A stretch of DNA of 64,000 nt from Nocardioides campestrisoli (GTDB lineage: Bacteria > Actinomycetota > Actinomycetes > Propionibacteriales > Nocardioidaceae), in the NCBI RefSeq assembly GCF_013624435.2, contig NZ_CP061768.1, positions 1,456,001 to 1,520,000 of the forward strand, read 5' to 3'. A program made the translations under genes and the position numbers. Below are positions 48,390-57,041 of this stretch, one piece after another (within the stretch, counting starts at the first letter, position 1; every line of letters begins with the position of its first letter). The notes beneath the pieces were generated by a model. The model was given only the letters and a program-made list of their open reading frames with translations, had not been told where the DNA came from and searched no databases.

Positions 48390-50087
48390 GTGACCGCACC
48401 ACGTCCCTCCGTCCCACCCGCGGGGCTCCAGGTCGGCGGCTACCAGCTGCTCACCCGACTCGGCGAGGGCGGCATGGGAGTGGTCCACCTGGCGGCTCGC
48501 CCGGGTGGCCCCCGGGTCGCGCTCAAGGTGCTGCGCCCCCACGTCGTCGGCGACCAGGAGGCGAGGGCGCGGCTGGCCCGTGAGGTCGACACCCTCTCGC
48601 GGGTCCGCAGCCCCCGGGTCGCGGAGGTGCTGGACGCCGATCCGTGGGGCGAGGTGCCGTTCGTGGTCACCCGCTACGTGCCCGGGCTCTCCCTGCAGGA
48701 CCAGGTGCGCCAGGAGGGCACGGTCCGCGGCGACGACCTGGTCCACCTGGGCCGCTGCCTGGCGGAGGCCCTCGAGGCGGTGCACCGGGTCGGGGTGCTG
48801 CACCGCGACGTCAAGCCGTCGAACGTGCTGATGGAGGGACGCAACCCGGTCCTGATCGACTTCGGCCTGGCCCGGCTGGCCGACGACACGCGGCTGACCC
48901 GGGTCGGCTGGCTGCTGGGGACCCCGGGCTACCTGGCCCCGGAGATCCTGCTCGGCCAGGACCCCGAGCCCGCCTCCGACGTGCACTCGTGGGGGGCCAC
49001 CGTGGCCTACGCCGCGACCGGCCGGCGGCCGTTCGGCGCCGGCCCCGACGTCGCGGTGATGGACCGGGTCCGGCGCGGCGAGCACGACCTGCGCGGGCTG
49101 GACGGCCCGATCCGGCACGTGGTGCTGGCCGCACTCGACCCCGACCCAGCCGCGCGCCCCACCGTGCACCAGCTCAAGGCGTGGCTGGCGCCGGGTCAGG
49201 TCTCCGTGCCGAGCCCGCCCACCCGGCCGGTGGGGCTGCGGCGCCCGCCGGCCTCCGCCACGGTGAGCACCGAGCCGCTCGTGGCCGCCCAGCTCGACCC
49301 CGACCGCGCCACGACCGAGGACTGGCGCTGGGCCGAGGACGAGCGCTGGGCCGAGGACGAGGCCGCGACCGCCGATCCGCGGTGGGGCTGGGAGAGCGAC
49401 CTCCACCCCGGCACCGACCCGGAGTCGGACCACGACACTCACGTGGAGGGTCACCCGGACACCGTCTGGGACCCCGACGCCGAGGCTCCCCCGGAGCCGT
49501 CGACGCGGACCACGGCGCTGGCTCGGCTGCGAAGCCTGACTCTGCTCGCGGGACTCGCGGCCGTCGGAGCCGGTGCGCTGGCCTGGGCCCCGTGGGTCTC
49601 GGGGATGCTGCTGGTGCTGCTGGTCTGGCTCCTGGTCGCCGGCTCCCGCGCCAGCGACGCGGTGCGGGCGCGTCGCGCCGTTCGCGGCGCCCGCTGGTAC
49701 GACGGGGTGGCGCTCGCCCTGGCCAGTCCTCTCCACCTGCTGCGGGCACTGCCCACCACCGTGGTGCTCGCCGGCTGGGCGCTGGGCGTGGGGCTCGCCG
49801 TGGGACTCCTCTGCTTCGCCGTCGGGCTGCCCGAGACCACCTCCCTGGGCGTGATGGGCGTCGGTGTCGTGGTCGGGGTGTGGGCGGGTCCCGGAGGCCA
49901 CCTCGTACGTCGTCCGGTCGGGGCCGCGCTGCACACCGCGGCGGCCCGACCGACAGCCTGGCTGGTGACGGCGGCGGTGGTCGCCGCGGTGGCCTCGGGC
50001 TTCATCGCGCTGGCCCAGGACGGCACGCACTGGGACCCGGGCTCGGACGCGCCGTGGCGGGCCATTTCGTTCTCCGGACTGCTCTGA
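48390..50087 (+). CDS. Membrane Ser/Thr protein kinase
   Basis: A 565-residue eukaryotic-like kinase. Gly-rich loop GEGGMG (25-30), Lys46 (VALKVL), catalytic HRDVKPSN (D140), metal-binding DFG (D157) and the GTPGYLAPE activation segment are all intact. After the kinase domain (about 18-270) comes an acidic, Trp-rich linker with a repeated ERWAEDE-like motif, then about five membrane helices (370-560). It lacks extracellular PASTA repeats, unlike PknB. GTG 48390 lies 6 nt after TACGCT. Confidence 0.92.
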   Translation: MTAPRPSVPPAGLQVGGYQLLTRLGEGGMGVVHLAARPGGPRVALKVLRPHVVGDQEARARLAREVDTLSRVRSPRVAEVLDADPWGEVPFVVTRYVPGLSLQDQVRQEGTVRGDDLVHLGRCLAEALEAVHRVGVLHRDVKPSNVLMEGRNPVLIDFGLARLADDTRLTRVGWLLGTPGYLAPEILLGQDPEPASDVHSWGATVAYAATGRRPFGAGPDVAVMDRVRRGEHDLRGLDGPIRHVVLAALDPDPAARPTVHQLKAWLAPGQVSVPSPPTRPVGLRRPPASATVSTEPLVAAQLDPDRATTEDWRWAEDERWAEDEAATADPRWGWESDLHPGTDPESDHDTHVEGHPDTVWDPDAEAPPEPSTRTTALARLRSLTLLAGLAAVGAGALAWAPWVSGMLLVLLVWLLVAGSRASDAVRARRAVRGARWYDGVALALASPLHLLRALPTTVVLAGWALGVGLAVGLLCFAVGLPETTSLGVMGVGVVVGVWAGPGGHLVRRPVGAALHTAAARPTAWLVTAAVVAAVASGFIALAQDGTHWDPGSDAPWRAISFSGLL

Positions 50088-50113
50088 CGACCTCGAGTCG
50101 CGCGTGGCACGAT
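50084..50113 (+). promoter_or_regulatory. cimA leader promoter
   Basis: CTGACG (50084-50089) and CACGAT (50108-50113) with an 18-bp spacer; the leader GTG follows 6 nt later. The same geometry is seen in front of ilvB. The -35 overlaps the kinase stop codon. Confidence 0.5.
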
Positions 50114-50119
50114 GAGCCC

Positions 50120-50146
50120 GTGCAGCAGCGGGTGATCATTCGCTAG
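50120..50146 (+). CDS. cimA attenuator leader peptide
   Basis: An 8-residue frame, MQQRVIIR (GTG start, TAG at 50144-50146), with adjacent Val-Ile-Ile codons. It lies directly in front of two hairpins, the second with a T7 tract. The codons suggest isoleucine (and valine) sensing by ribosome stalling. Confidence 0.7.
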   Translation: MQQRVIIR

Positions 50147-50203
50147 CGCGCCGAGGACGACTCCCGGCGCGCAACCTTCCGTACCCCGGGAGGTTTTTTT
50201 GTT
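50146..50203 (+). terminator. cimA attenuator: pause hairpin plus T-tract terminator
   Basis: Hairpin 1: GCGCGCCG (50146-50153) pairs with CGGCGCGC (50165-50172) and begins within the leader stop codon. Hairpin 2: 50173-50180 pairs with 50188-50195 and is followed by TTTTTTTGTTG. The ilvB attenuator ends in nearly the same TTTTTTGTTG. Confidence 0.8.
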
Positions 50204-50231
50204 GCCCCGACCCGAACCGAGGGAAAGCCAG

Positions 50232-51818
50232 ATGGATCTGCAGGGCCCGTTCCACGTCTACGACACCACGCTGCGCGACGGCGCCCAGCAGGAGGGACTC
50301 AACCTCTCGGTGGCCGACAAGCTGACGATCTCGCGCCAGCTCGACGACCTCGGCGTGGGCTTCATCGAGGGCGGCTGGCCCGGTGCCAACCCCAAGGACA
50401 CGGAGTTCTTCCGCCGGGCCGCCACCGAGCTCGACCTGCGGCACGCCGTCCTGGCCGCCTTCGGCTCCACCCGCCGCCCGGGCGCGGTCGCCGCGGACGA
50501 CCCGCAGGTCGCCGCGCTGCGTGACTCCGGGGCACCCGTGGTCACCCTGGTGGCGAAGTCGCACGACCGGCACGTCGAGCTGGCCCTGCGCACCACGTTG
50601 GCGGAGAACCTGGCGATGGTCCGCGACACCGTGGCCCACCTGGTCGCGGAGGGACGGAAGGTCTTCCTGGACGCCGAGCACTTCTTCGACGGCTACCGGG
50701 CGAACCGGGACTACGCGCTGGAGGTGCTGCGTGCGGCGGGCGACGCCGGGGCGGACGTCGCGGTCCTGTGCGACACCAACGGCGGGATGCTGCCGCCGTG
50801 GGTCTCCGAGGTCGTCCACGACGTCCTGGACGCGACCGGGGTCCGGGTGGGCATCCACTGCCACAACGACACCGGCTGCGCGGTCGCCAACACGCTCGCG
50901 GCGGTCGACGCCGGAGCCACGCACGTGCAGGGCACCATCAACGGCTACGGCGAGCGCACCGGGAACGCCGACCTGGTCACCGTGGTCGCCAACCTCGAGC
51001 TCAAGCACGCCCGCGCGGTGCTCCCTCCCGGCGCCCTGCGGGAGGCGACCAGGATCGCGCACGCGGTCGCGGAGGTCACCAACTTCCCCCCGGCCAGCCG
51101 CCAGCCCTACGTCGGCACCTCGGCGTTCACCCACAAGGCCGGCCTGCACGCCAGCGCCATCAAGGTCGACCCCGACCTCTACCAGCACATGGACCCGGCG
51201 GGGGTCGGCAACGACATGCGGCTGCTGGTCTCGGACATGGCCGGACGCGCCTCGATCGAGCTCAAGGGCCGCGAGCTCGGCTTCGACCTCTCCGAGGACC
51301 GGGAGCTGGCCACCCGGGTCACCGAGCGGGTCAAGGCGCTGGAGCAGCGCGGTTACACCTTCGAGGCCGCCGACGCCTCCTTCGAGCTCCTGCTCGCCGA
51401 GGAGGTCGAGGGGCAGCGCCCGCGCTACTTCGACGTCGAGTCGTGGCGGGTGATCACCGAGACCGGTCCGACCGGCTCCGAGGCCGTCTCGGAGGCGACG
51501 GTCAAGCTCGTCTCCGGCGGCGTGCGCTACGTGGTCACCGGCGAGGGCAACGGACCCGTGAACGCCCTGGACGAGGCGCTGCGCTCGGCCATCTCCCAGG
51601 CCTACCCCGAGGTCGCGAAGTTCGAGCTGGTCGACTACAAGGTCAGGATCCTGGACGCCGGCCACGGCACCGACGCGGTCACCCGGGTGCTGATCGAGAC
51701 CTCCGACGGTCAGTCGAGCTGGGTCACCGTCGGGGTCGGGCACAACGTGGTCGAGGCCTCGTGGGAGGCGCTGGTCGACGGCCTCTCGTTCGGGCTGCGC
51801 CGCCAGCACGCCGACTGA
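50232..51818 (+). CDS. cimA: (R)-citramalate synthase
   Basis: A 528-residue enzyme condensing pyruvate and acetyl-CoA, opening a threonine-independent route to isoleucine. It has YDTTLRDGAQQEGLNLSVADK, FIEGGWPGANPKD, HCHNDTGCAVANTL, GTINGYGERTGNADL and a C-terminal allosteric (LeuA dimer) domain. Family members split between citramalate and 2-isopropylmalate synthesis; the Ile-type leader favours citramalate. ATG 50232 is chosen because the upstream TTG at 50199 lies in the terminator T-tract. Confidence 0.93.
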   Translation: MDLQGPFHVYDTTLRDGAQQEGLNLSVADKLTISRQLDDLGVGFIEGGWPGANPKDTEFFRRAATELDLRHAVLAAFGSTRRPGAVAADDPQVAALRDSGAPVVTLVAKSHDRHVELALRTTLAENLAMVRDTVAHLVAEGRKVFLDAEHFFDGYRANRDYALEVLRAAGDAGADVAVLCDTNGGMLPPWVSEVVHDVLDATGVRVGIHCHNDTGCAVANTLAAVDAGATHVQGTINGYGERTGNADLVTVVANLELKHARAVLPPGALREATRIAHAVAEVTNFPPASRQPYVGTSAFTHKAGLHASAIKVDPDLYQHMDPAGVGNDMRLLVSDMAGRASIELKGRELGFDLSEDRELATRVTERVKALEQRGYTFEAADASFELLLAEEVEGQRPRYFDVESWRVITETGPTGSEAVSEATVKLVSGGVRYVVTGEGNGPVNALDEALRSAISQAYPEVAKFELVDYKVRILDAGHGTDAVTRVLIETSDGQSSWVTVGVGHNVVEASWEALVDGLSFGLRRQHAD

Positions 51819-51890
51819 GCCGGTCCGAGCCGGAGCAGCCGGAGCCCGGCCCCAAGATTGGAGTCGGCGTTGCGGGGGAAGGGTGCGCTC

Positions 51891-53819
51891 ATGCGAACGC
51901 CCTTCCCTCGGATCCTCCTCCTGCTCGCCCCGCTGTTCGGCCTCGCGCTGCTGGGCACCGCGCTGCTGACCCTGCCGGGTGCCGCGGCGACGGCCCCGGC
52001 GTCGCCCGAGGCCGTCGCGGAGGGGGCGGGACGGATGGTCCTGGTGCTCGACTCCTCGGGCTCGATGCAGGAGCGCTCCGGGTCGACCACGAAGATCGAG
52101 GCGGCCAAGGCCGCGTTGCGGCAAGTGGTCGAGCAGCTCCCCGACGACGCACAGGTCGGCGTACGCGTCTTCGGGGCGAAGGTCTTCGACCGCGGCGAGC
52201 CGGGTGCCTGCACCGACTCGCAGAACGTGGTGCCCGTGGGCCCGGTGGACCGCGCGGCGCTGACCTCGGCGGTCGCCGACTACCAGCCCTACGGGGAGAC
52301 CCCGATCGGGCACGCCCTGCGTGAGGCGGCCGAGGACCTCGGCCCCGCTGTCGAGGGCGAGCCGCGCACGATCGTGCTGCTCTCCGACGGGGAGCCCACC
52401 TGCCAGCCCGACCCGTGCCGGGTGGCCGCGGAGCTCGCCGAGCAGGGCATCGACCTGAGCATCAACGTCGTCGGGCTCGACGTCTCGGGCAAGGCACGCA
52501 GCGCGCTGCAGTGCATCGCCCGCTCCGGCAACGGCGACTACTACGACGCCGGCTCGGCCGAGGAGCTCGCGCAGCGCCTGCTCAAGGTCAGCGTCCGGGA
52601 CCTGCGTGGTTTCCGGCTGGTCGGCGAGCAGGTCGAGGGCGGCACCACCGTCGGGACCGCGCTGCCGCTCGAGCCCGGCACCTACCTGGACACCACGCTG
52701 CCGGACCAGGGCGCGCGTCACTACCTCCTGGACAAGCCGGCGGGAGGCGGGGTCTCGGTCTCGGCGCTGGTGCGCCGGCCGCGGGACCTGACGACGTCGT
52801 GGAACACCGTGCTGCGCGTCGCGCTGAGCACCCCGGAGGGCACGACCTGTGCCCAGAACTACGCCGTCACCAACCAGCTGCTCGGGATGACGCCGATCAC
52901 CTCCACCGGGATCGCCTACGACCAGGTCGTCAGCTCGGACGATGCCGACGACCCCTGCGCAGCGGCGGAGCAGCTCGTCGCCACCGTGGTGAGCGGAGCC
53001 GGCGGCGAGGACTTCCGCCTCCAGGCGGGGAGTCGGCCGGCGGTGGAGAACCTCGACGCCCTGCCGGCCGCGGTGGAGCGCACCGACGAGGGGCTGCAGC
53101 CGGTGCCCGTACCTGCCTCCGGCCCCCGCGAGCCGGTGATCGGCGGGGTCTCCTTCGACGACGCGCCCGAGCTGGTGCCCGGCACCACCTACGCGGACAC
53201 CCTGCGTCCCTCGGAGGTGCTGGTCTACAAGGTGCGCGCCGGCTACGGCCAGGCCGTGCGGATGTCCGCGCGTCTCGACCCCGACCCGCAGGCGGCGCAG
53301 GTGATCACCTTCACGGGAGCGGCGGCGGCGCTGCGCTCCTACTCCGCGCTGGGCCAGCAGCTGGCCGTGCCGGCCGCGGAGCAGGACGGCGCCCGGAGCC
53401 ACGACTTCTACCACGGTGACCGGGCGAGCCTGCTGACCGGCGTGGTGCCGCCGGTCCGGGTGCGCAACGCGGAGTCCCCGGACGCCGGGCTCAAGACGCT
53501 GGTCGCGGACGGCTACCAGTACTTCGCCCTCGGCATGGGACGGCTGCCGGGCGAGGAGGCCAACGAGTTCGTCGCGCCCGTGGCCCTCCGGGTCGAGGTG
53601 GTCGGGACGGAGGAGGGGGTGCCGGAGCTCGCCGGACAGGAGCGGGGTCCGCTCGCCGAGGAGCCGGACGGCGCGGGCGACGGGACAGGCGGGGACGAGG
53701 CCGGGGGACCTGGCTCCTCCGACGCCGGGGGACCGGTGCTGTGGTGGGCGCTGGGCGGCGCGGCGGTGCTGGTCGCCGCGGCGGCCGCGTTCGCGCTCGG
53801 CCGGCGCTCGCGGGCGTAG
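51891..53819 (+). CDS. Secreted von Willebrand factor A-domain protein
   Basis: A 642-residue surface protein. A signal peptide (about 1-35) is followed by a VWA domain with an intact MIDAS: DSSGS at 54-58 and LSDGEPT later. A large beta-rich region follows (about 230-580), then an acidic Gly/Pro linker and a C-terminal membrane helix with an RRSRA tail. It resembles actinobacterial VWA proteins of unknown role, perhaps in envelope assembly or adhesion. ATG 51891 places the signal peptide correctly, with GGGGGAAGGG upstream. Confidence 0.88.
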   Translation: MRTPFPRILLLLAPLFGLALLGTALLTLPGAAATAPASPEAVAEGAGRMVLVLDSSGSMQERSGSTTKIEAAKAALRQVVEQLPDDAQVGVRVFGAKVFDRGEPGACTDSQNVVPVGPVDRAALTSAVADYQPYGETPIGHALREAAEDLGPAVEGEPRTIVLLSDGEPTCQPDPCRVAAELAEQGIDLSINVVGLDVSGKARSALQCIARSGNGDYYDAGSAEELAQRLLKVSVRDLRGFRLVGEQVEGGTTVGTALPLEPGTYLDTTLPDQGARHYLLDKPAGGGVSVSALVRRPRDLTTSWNTVLRVALSTPEGTTCAQNYAVTNQLLGMTPITSTGIAYDQVVSSDDADDPCAAAEQLVATVVSGAGGEDFRLQAGSRPAVENLDALPAAVERTDEGLQPVPVPASGPREPVIGGVSFDDAPELVPGTTYADTLRPSEVLVYKVRAGYGQAVRMSARLDPDPQAAQVITFTGAAAALRSYSALGQQLAVPAAEQDGARSHDFYHGDRASLLTGVVPPVRVRNAESPDAGLKTLVADGYQYFALGMGRLPGEEANEFVAPVALRVEVVGTEEGVPELAGQERGPLAEEPDGAGDGTGGDEAGGPGSSDAGGPVLWWALGGAAVLVAAAAAFALGRRSRA

Positions 53820-53829
53820 GGTCTCGGCC

Positions 53830-55215
53830 ATGGCTGAGCTCCACGACCTGACCGCGCTGGAGCAGGGGGCCGCCGTGCGCGGCGGCGAGGTCTCACCCCT
53901 CGAGCTGGTCGAGCACTACCTCGCCCGGGCCGACGACGTCGGCGCCTTCGTCACCCGCACTCCCGACCAGGCCCGGGAACGGGCCAGGTCGCTCCCGTCC
54001 GGCGGTCGCTCGCCGCTGCACGGCGTGCCCACCGCGATCAAGGACCTGAACCCCACCGCCGGGGTGCGCACCACGTTCGGGTCCGCGGCGTACGACGACC
54101 ACGTGCCCGAGACCTCCGACCACGTGGTGCTCTCGATCGAGGCCGCCGGGATGGTGTCGCTGGGCAAGACCAGCACCCCGGAGTTCGGCTCGCCCTGCTA
54201 CACCGAGCCCGAGGGTCTGCCCCCGGCGGTCACGCCCTGGGACCGCACCCGGATGGCTGGCGGCTCGTCGGGCGGCGCGGCCGCGGCGGTCGCGGCCGGT
54301 CTGGTGCCGCTGGCCCAGGGGTCGGACGGCGGCGGCTCGATCCGGATCCCCGCCTCCTGCTGCGGACTGGTGGGTCTCAAGCCGTCCCGCGGCCGGGTGA
54401 GCGGAGCGCCCATGTACGGCGACCCGATCGGGCTCGGGGTCACGGGGCCGATCGCCCGGACCGTGCGCGACGCGGCCGCGCTGCTCGACGTGCTGGCCGG
54501 TCGGGAGGTGGGGGACCCGACCTGGGCGCCCGAGCCGTCCGGCACCTTCCTCGAGGCGTGCGACCGCGAGCCGGGGAGGCTGCGGGTGGCCAGGTTCGCC
54601 GACCCGGTGCTGGCCGAGACTCCCGTGGACCCCGAGTGCCTGCGCGCCTGGGAGGACGCCTCGGCGCTCCTGGAGTCGTTGGGACACCACGTGGAGGACG
54701 TGCCGGTGCCGCTGCCGCGGGAGGCGGTGCCGGTCTTCGAGACCTGCTGGTCGGTGCTGACCGCCCTCTCCCCGGCGCCCGCGGGACGCGAGGAGTGGCT
54801 GCGTCCGCTGACCCGCTGGCTGAGCGACCGCGGCCACGCCGTCTCCGGCCCCGGGTTCGCGCTGGCGGTCGGCGCGCTGCGCCGGTACGCGGCCGAGGCC
54901 CTGAGCGCGCTGGCGCCGTACGACCTGGTGCTGACCCCGACCGTGGCCGCGCCACCGCTGCGGGTCGGGGCGCTGCGCGACGACGCCGATCCGCACGCCG
55001 ACTTCGAGGCGCAGAAGCGGTTCACGCCCTGGACCTCCGCCTGGAACGTCACCGGGATGCCGGCGGCCTCGCTGCCGCTGCACTGGACGCCGGAGGGCCT
55101 GCCCGTGGGGGTGATGCTCGCCGCCAGGCCCGCGGAGGAGGAGCTGCTGCTGGCGGTCTGCGCCCAGGTCGAGTCCGCGGCGCCCTGGGAGGCCCGGAGG
55201 CCGCCCGGGTGGTGA
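53830..55215 (+). CDS. Amidase (amidase-signature family)
   Basis: A 461-residue hydrolase of the amidase-signature family with an intact triad: K71 (AIKDL), S146 (GGSSGGAAA) and S170 (GGGSIRIPAS), with exactly the spacing of GatA. It lacks signal and membrane segments. The physiological amide is unknown. Its -10 box TAGGGT (53817-53822) begins with the TAG stop of the upstream gene, and the ATG follows 7 nt after it. Confidence 0.92.
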   Translation: MAELHDLTALEQGAAVRGGEVSPLELVEHYLARADDVGAFVTRTPDQARERARSLPSGGRSPLHGVPTAIKDLNPTAGVRTTFGSAAYDDHVPETSDHVVLSIEAAGMVSLGKTSTPEFGSPCYTEPEGLPPAVTPWDRTRMAGGSSGGAAAAVAAGLVPLAQGSDGGGSIRIPASCCGLVGLKPSRGRVSGAPMYGDPIGLGVTGPIARTVRDAAALLDVLAGREVGDPTWAPEPSGTFLEACDREPGRLRVARFADPVLAETPVDPECLRAWEDASALLESLGHHVEDVPVPLPREAVPVFETCWSVLTALSPAPAGREEWLRPLTRWLSDRGHAVSGPGFALAVGALRRYAAEALSALAPYDLVLTPTVAAPPLRVGALRDDADPHADFEAQKRFTPWTSAWNVTGMPAASLPLHWTPEGLPVGVMLAARPAEEELLLAVCAQVESAAPWEARRPPGW

Positions 55216-55264
55216 GGGCCCAAGGTCCCTACCCGGCCCCGGAGGACGGACGTACCGCTGGAGG

Positions 55265-57001
55265 ATGGACCTCCTGCGCCGGCTCGCCAACCGGGTCTCC
55301 CGCCAGTTCTCGTTGCTGCGTGACCGCCTCGGGGTCTACCGCGAGCTGACCCGCCGGATCCGCCGCTGCCCGGGCACCTCCGTGGTGCTCACGCCCGAGC
55401 GCCCGTCGTGGCGCGCCCGGCGGTGGCTGGCGCGGACGGTCCGCACCACGCTGCCCGGCCGCCTCCAGGTCGTGGTCACCGGCCCCGGCGCCGAGGAGCG
55501 GCTCGCGCACCTGGGAGACGTGGACCTCGTCGTGGACCTCACCACGGTGTCGAGGGCGCGCCCGCCCCGGGCCCCAGCGGAGGACGGGGCGGCGGAGGCC
55601 GCACAGGGAGCGGAGGGAGCGAGCGCGTGGCCTCACCTGCGCCAGGGCGGGGCGTACGTCGAGGTGCTCTCCCTGGTGCCCTCGCGACGCCGGCGGCAGC
55701 GCCGGCGGTGGCTGCAGCCGAGCGGGGGGCGCAGGGTCGTGGACGCGATCGCGGCCGAGCACGCACGGTCCATCGGGCCGGTCCGCGAGCACGCAGGGGT
55801 GCTGGTGGTGAGGAAGGTCGCCGAGCACCTCCTGCTGCTCACCGAGGAGGACGTGCAGGTGCTGCTCCCGGCCCGGAGCGGCGTCCGGGTGACCCCCCTG
55901 GCCGTCCGGGCCGGGGGGACCTTCGACCCTGGACGGCGGGTGACCGGTGCCGTCGACGACCCGGCGGGTCGTGGGGACCCGCCCGCGACCTCCACCGACG
56001 GCCTCCTGCGCGCTCCCGTCGTGCAGCTGCGGCACTACGCCGGCCCGGTCGAGCTCTGGGACGGGATGGTGGTGACCGCGGGCAGCACCGTGCTGCCGGA
56101 GTCGTTCAAGTGGTTCGACCACCGGCCGCTGGAGAACCGCAAGCTCTCACCCGTCGGCCCCCGGCACGCCCGGCGCCGGCTCGAGGAGCGGCCGCCCGAG
56201 TCGCTCGCGGGCGACTACTACTACTTCGAGTACAAGAACGCCGGGCACTACGGCCACCTGCTCACCGAGGCCCTGGCCAAGCTGTGGGCATGGCCGGAGG
56301 TCGTGGCCCGGGAGCCCGGCGTGCGGCTGCTGATGCGCGAGCACCCGCGCGACGCGCGACGCAAGCGCCCCCGGGCCGACCTGCGCCTGCTCGAGGCCTT
56401 CGGCATCGGTGCCTCGGACGTCACCTGGATCCGCGACCCGGTGCGCGTGCAGAGCCTGTACGCCGCCACCCCGATGCTCCACAACAAGCCGCCGTACGCG
56501 ATCCACCCCGACCTGCTCGGGGTCTGGCAGCGGGTCCGTGACGGGCTGCTGGCGACCGAGTTCGAGCCGCCACCGCGCTCGGAGCGGATCTTCGTCACCC
56601 GGCACGGGGGCAACCGCGCCTGCCGCAACCACGCGCGGGTCGAGGCGCTCTTCGCCTCCTACGGCTTCACGGTCCTGCGGCCCGAGCAGCTGGACGTCGC
56701 GCAGCAGGCCGCGGTCTTCGACGCGGCCACGGTGGTCGCCGGGTTCGGCGGGACCGGGATGTTCAACCTGATCTTCGCCACCTCGCGGCCCACGGTCATC
56801 GTGCTCAACCAGGAGTCGTACGACGCCCGCAACGAGGACCTGATCTCCGGGGTGCTGGGCTGCGACCTGCACTACTTCTGGAGCGCCGCCGACCAGTCGC
56901 ACCCGCCGGGGGAGTTCTCCTACTCCGCGTTCCAGTCCGGCTGGGAGTTCGACTTCGACCGCAACGAGGCCGCCCTGCGCGGCCTGCTCGCCGGGCTGTG
57001 A
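55265..57001 (+). CDS. GT61-family (DUF563) glycosyltransferase
   Basis: A 578-residue protein. The C-terminal half carries the DUF563/GT61 pattern: YYYFEYKNAGHYGHLLTEALAKLW, ERIFVTRHGGNRACRNHARV, FTVLRPEQLDVAQQAAVF and VVAGFGGTGMFNLIFA. The N-terminal 230 residues are poorly conserved, with an Ala/Glu-rich insertion around 100-125. There is no clear membrane helix. It probably transfers a sugar to a surface glycan. The ATG has GGAGG directly adjacent and TACCGC 6 nt upstream. It is tail-to-tail with a sulfotransferase. Confidence 0.82.
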   Translation: MDLLRRLANRVSRQFSLLRDRLGVYRELTRRIRRCPGTSVVLTPERPSWRARRWLARTVRTTLPGRLQVVVTGPGAEERLAHLGDVDLVVDLTTVSRARPPRAPAEDGAAEAAQGAEGASAWPHLRQGGAYVEVLSLVPSRRRRQRRRWLQPSGGRRVVDAIAAEHARSIGPVREHAGVLVVRKVAEHLLLLTEEDVQVLLPARSGVRVTPLAVRAGGTFDPGRRVTGAVDDPAGRGDPPATSTDGLLRAPVVQLRHYAGPVELWDGMVVTAGSTVLPESFKWFDHRPLENRKLSPVGPRHARRRLEERPPESLAGDYYYFEYKNAGHYGHLLTEALAKLWAWPEVVAREPGVRLLMREHPRDARRKRPRADLRLLEAFGIGASDVTWIRDPVRVQSLYAATPMLHNKPPYAIHPDLLGVWQRVRDGLLATEFEPPPRSERIFVTRHGGNRACRNHARVEALFASYGFTVLRPEQLDVAQQAAVFDAATVVAGFGGTGMFNLIFATSRPTVIVLNQESYDARNEDLISGVLGCDLHYFWSAADQSHPPGEFSYSAFQSGWEFDFDRNEAALRGLLAGL

Positions 57002-57037
57002 CGCACCGGGCTGTGACGCGCTCGGCTGTGAGAGGCG
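56993..57037 (+). repeat. Three 15-bp repeats spanning the GT61 stop codon
   Basis: Units starting at 56993, 57008 and 57023 (GGGCTGTGACGCACC and variants) each contain CTGTGA, so the Leu-stop end of the gene is copied twice downstream. Confidence 0.75.
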
Positions 57038-57041
57038 CGGC

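Noticed and set aside
46152..50030. A 1292-codon open frame on the minus strand
   Set aside because: Antisense shadow of leuB, ilvE and the kinase; no domain is recognisable in the His/Arg/Gly-rich translation.
50199..50231. Upstream TTG start for cimA
   Set aside because: The codon is in the T-tract of the attenuator terminator, the added residues match no family N-terminus, and ATG 50232 gives the normal start.
50136..53831. A 1231-codon open frame on the minus strand
   Set aside because: Antisense shadow of cimA and the VWA gene, with the same compositional artefact.
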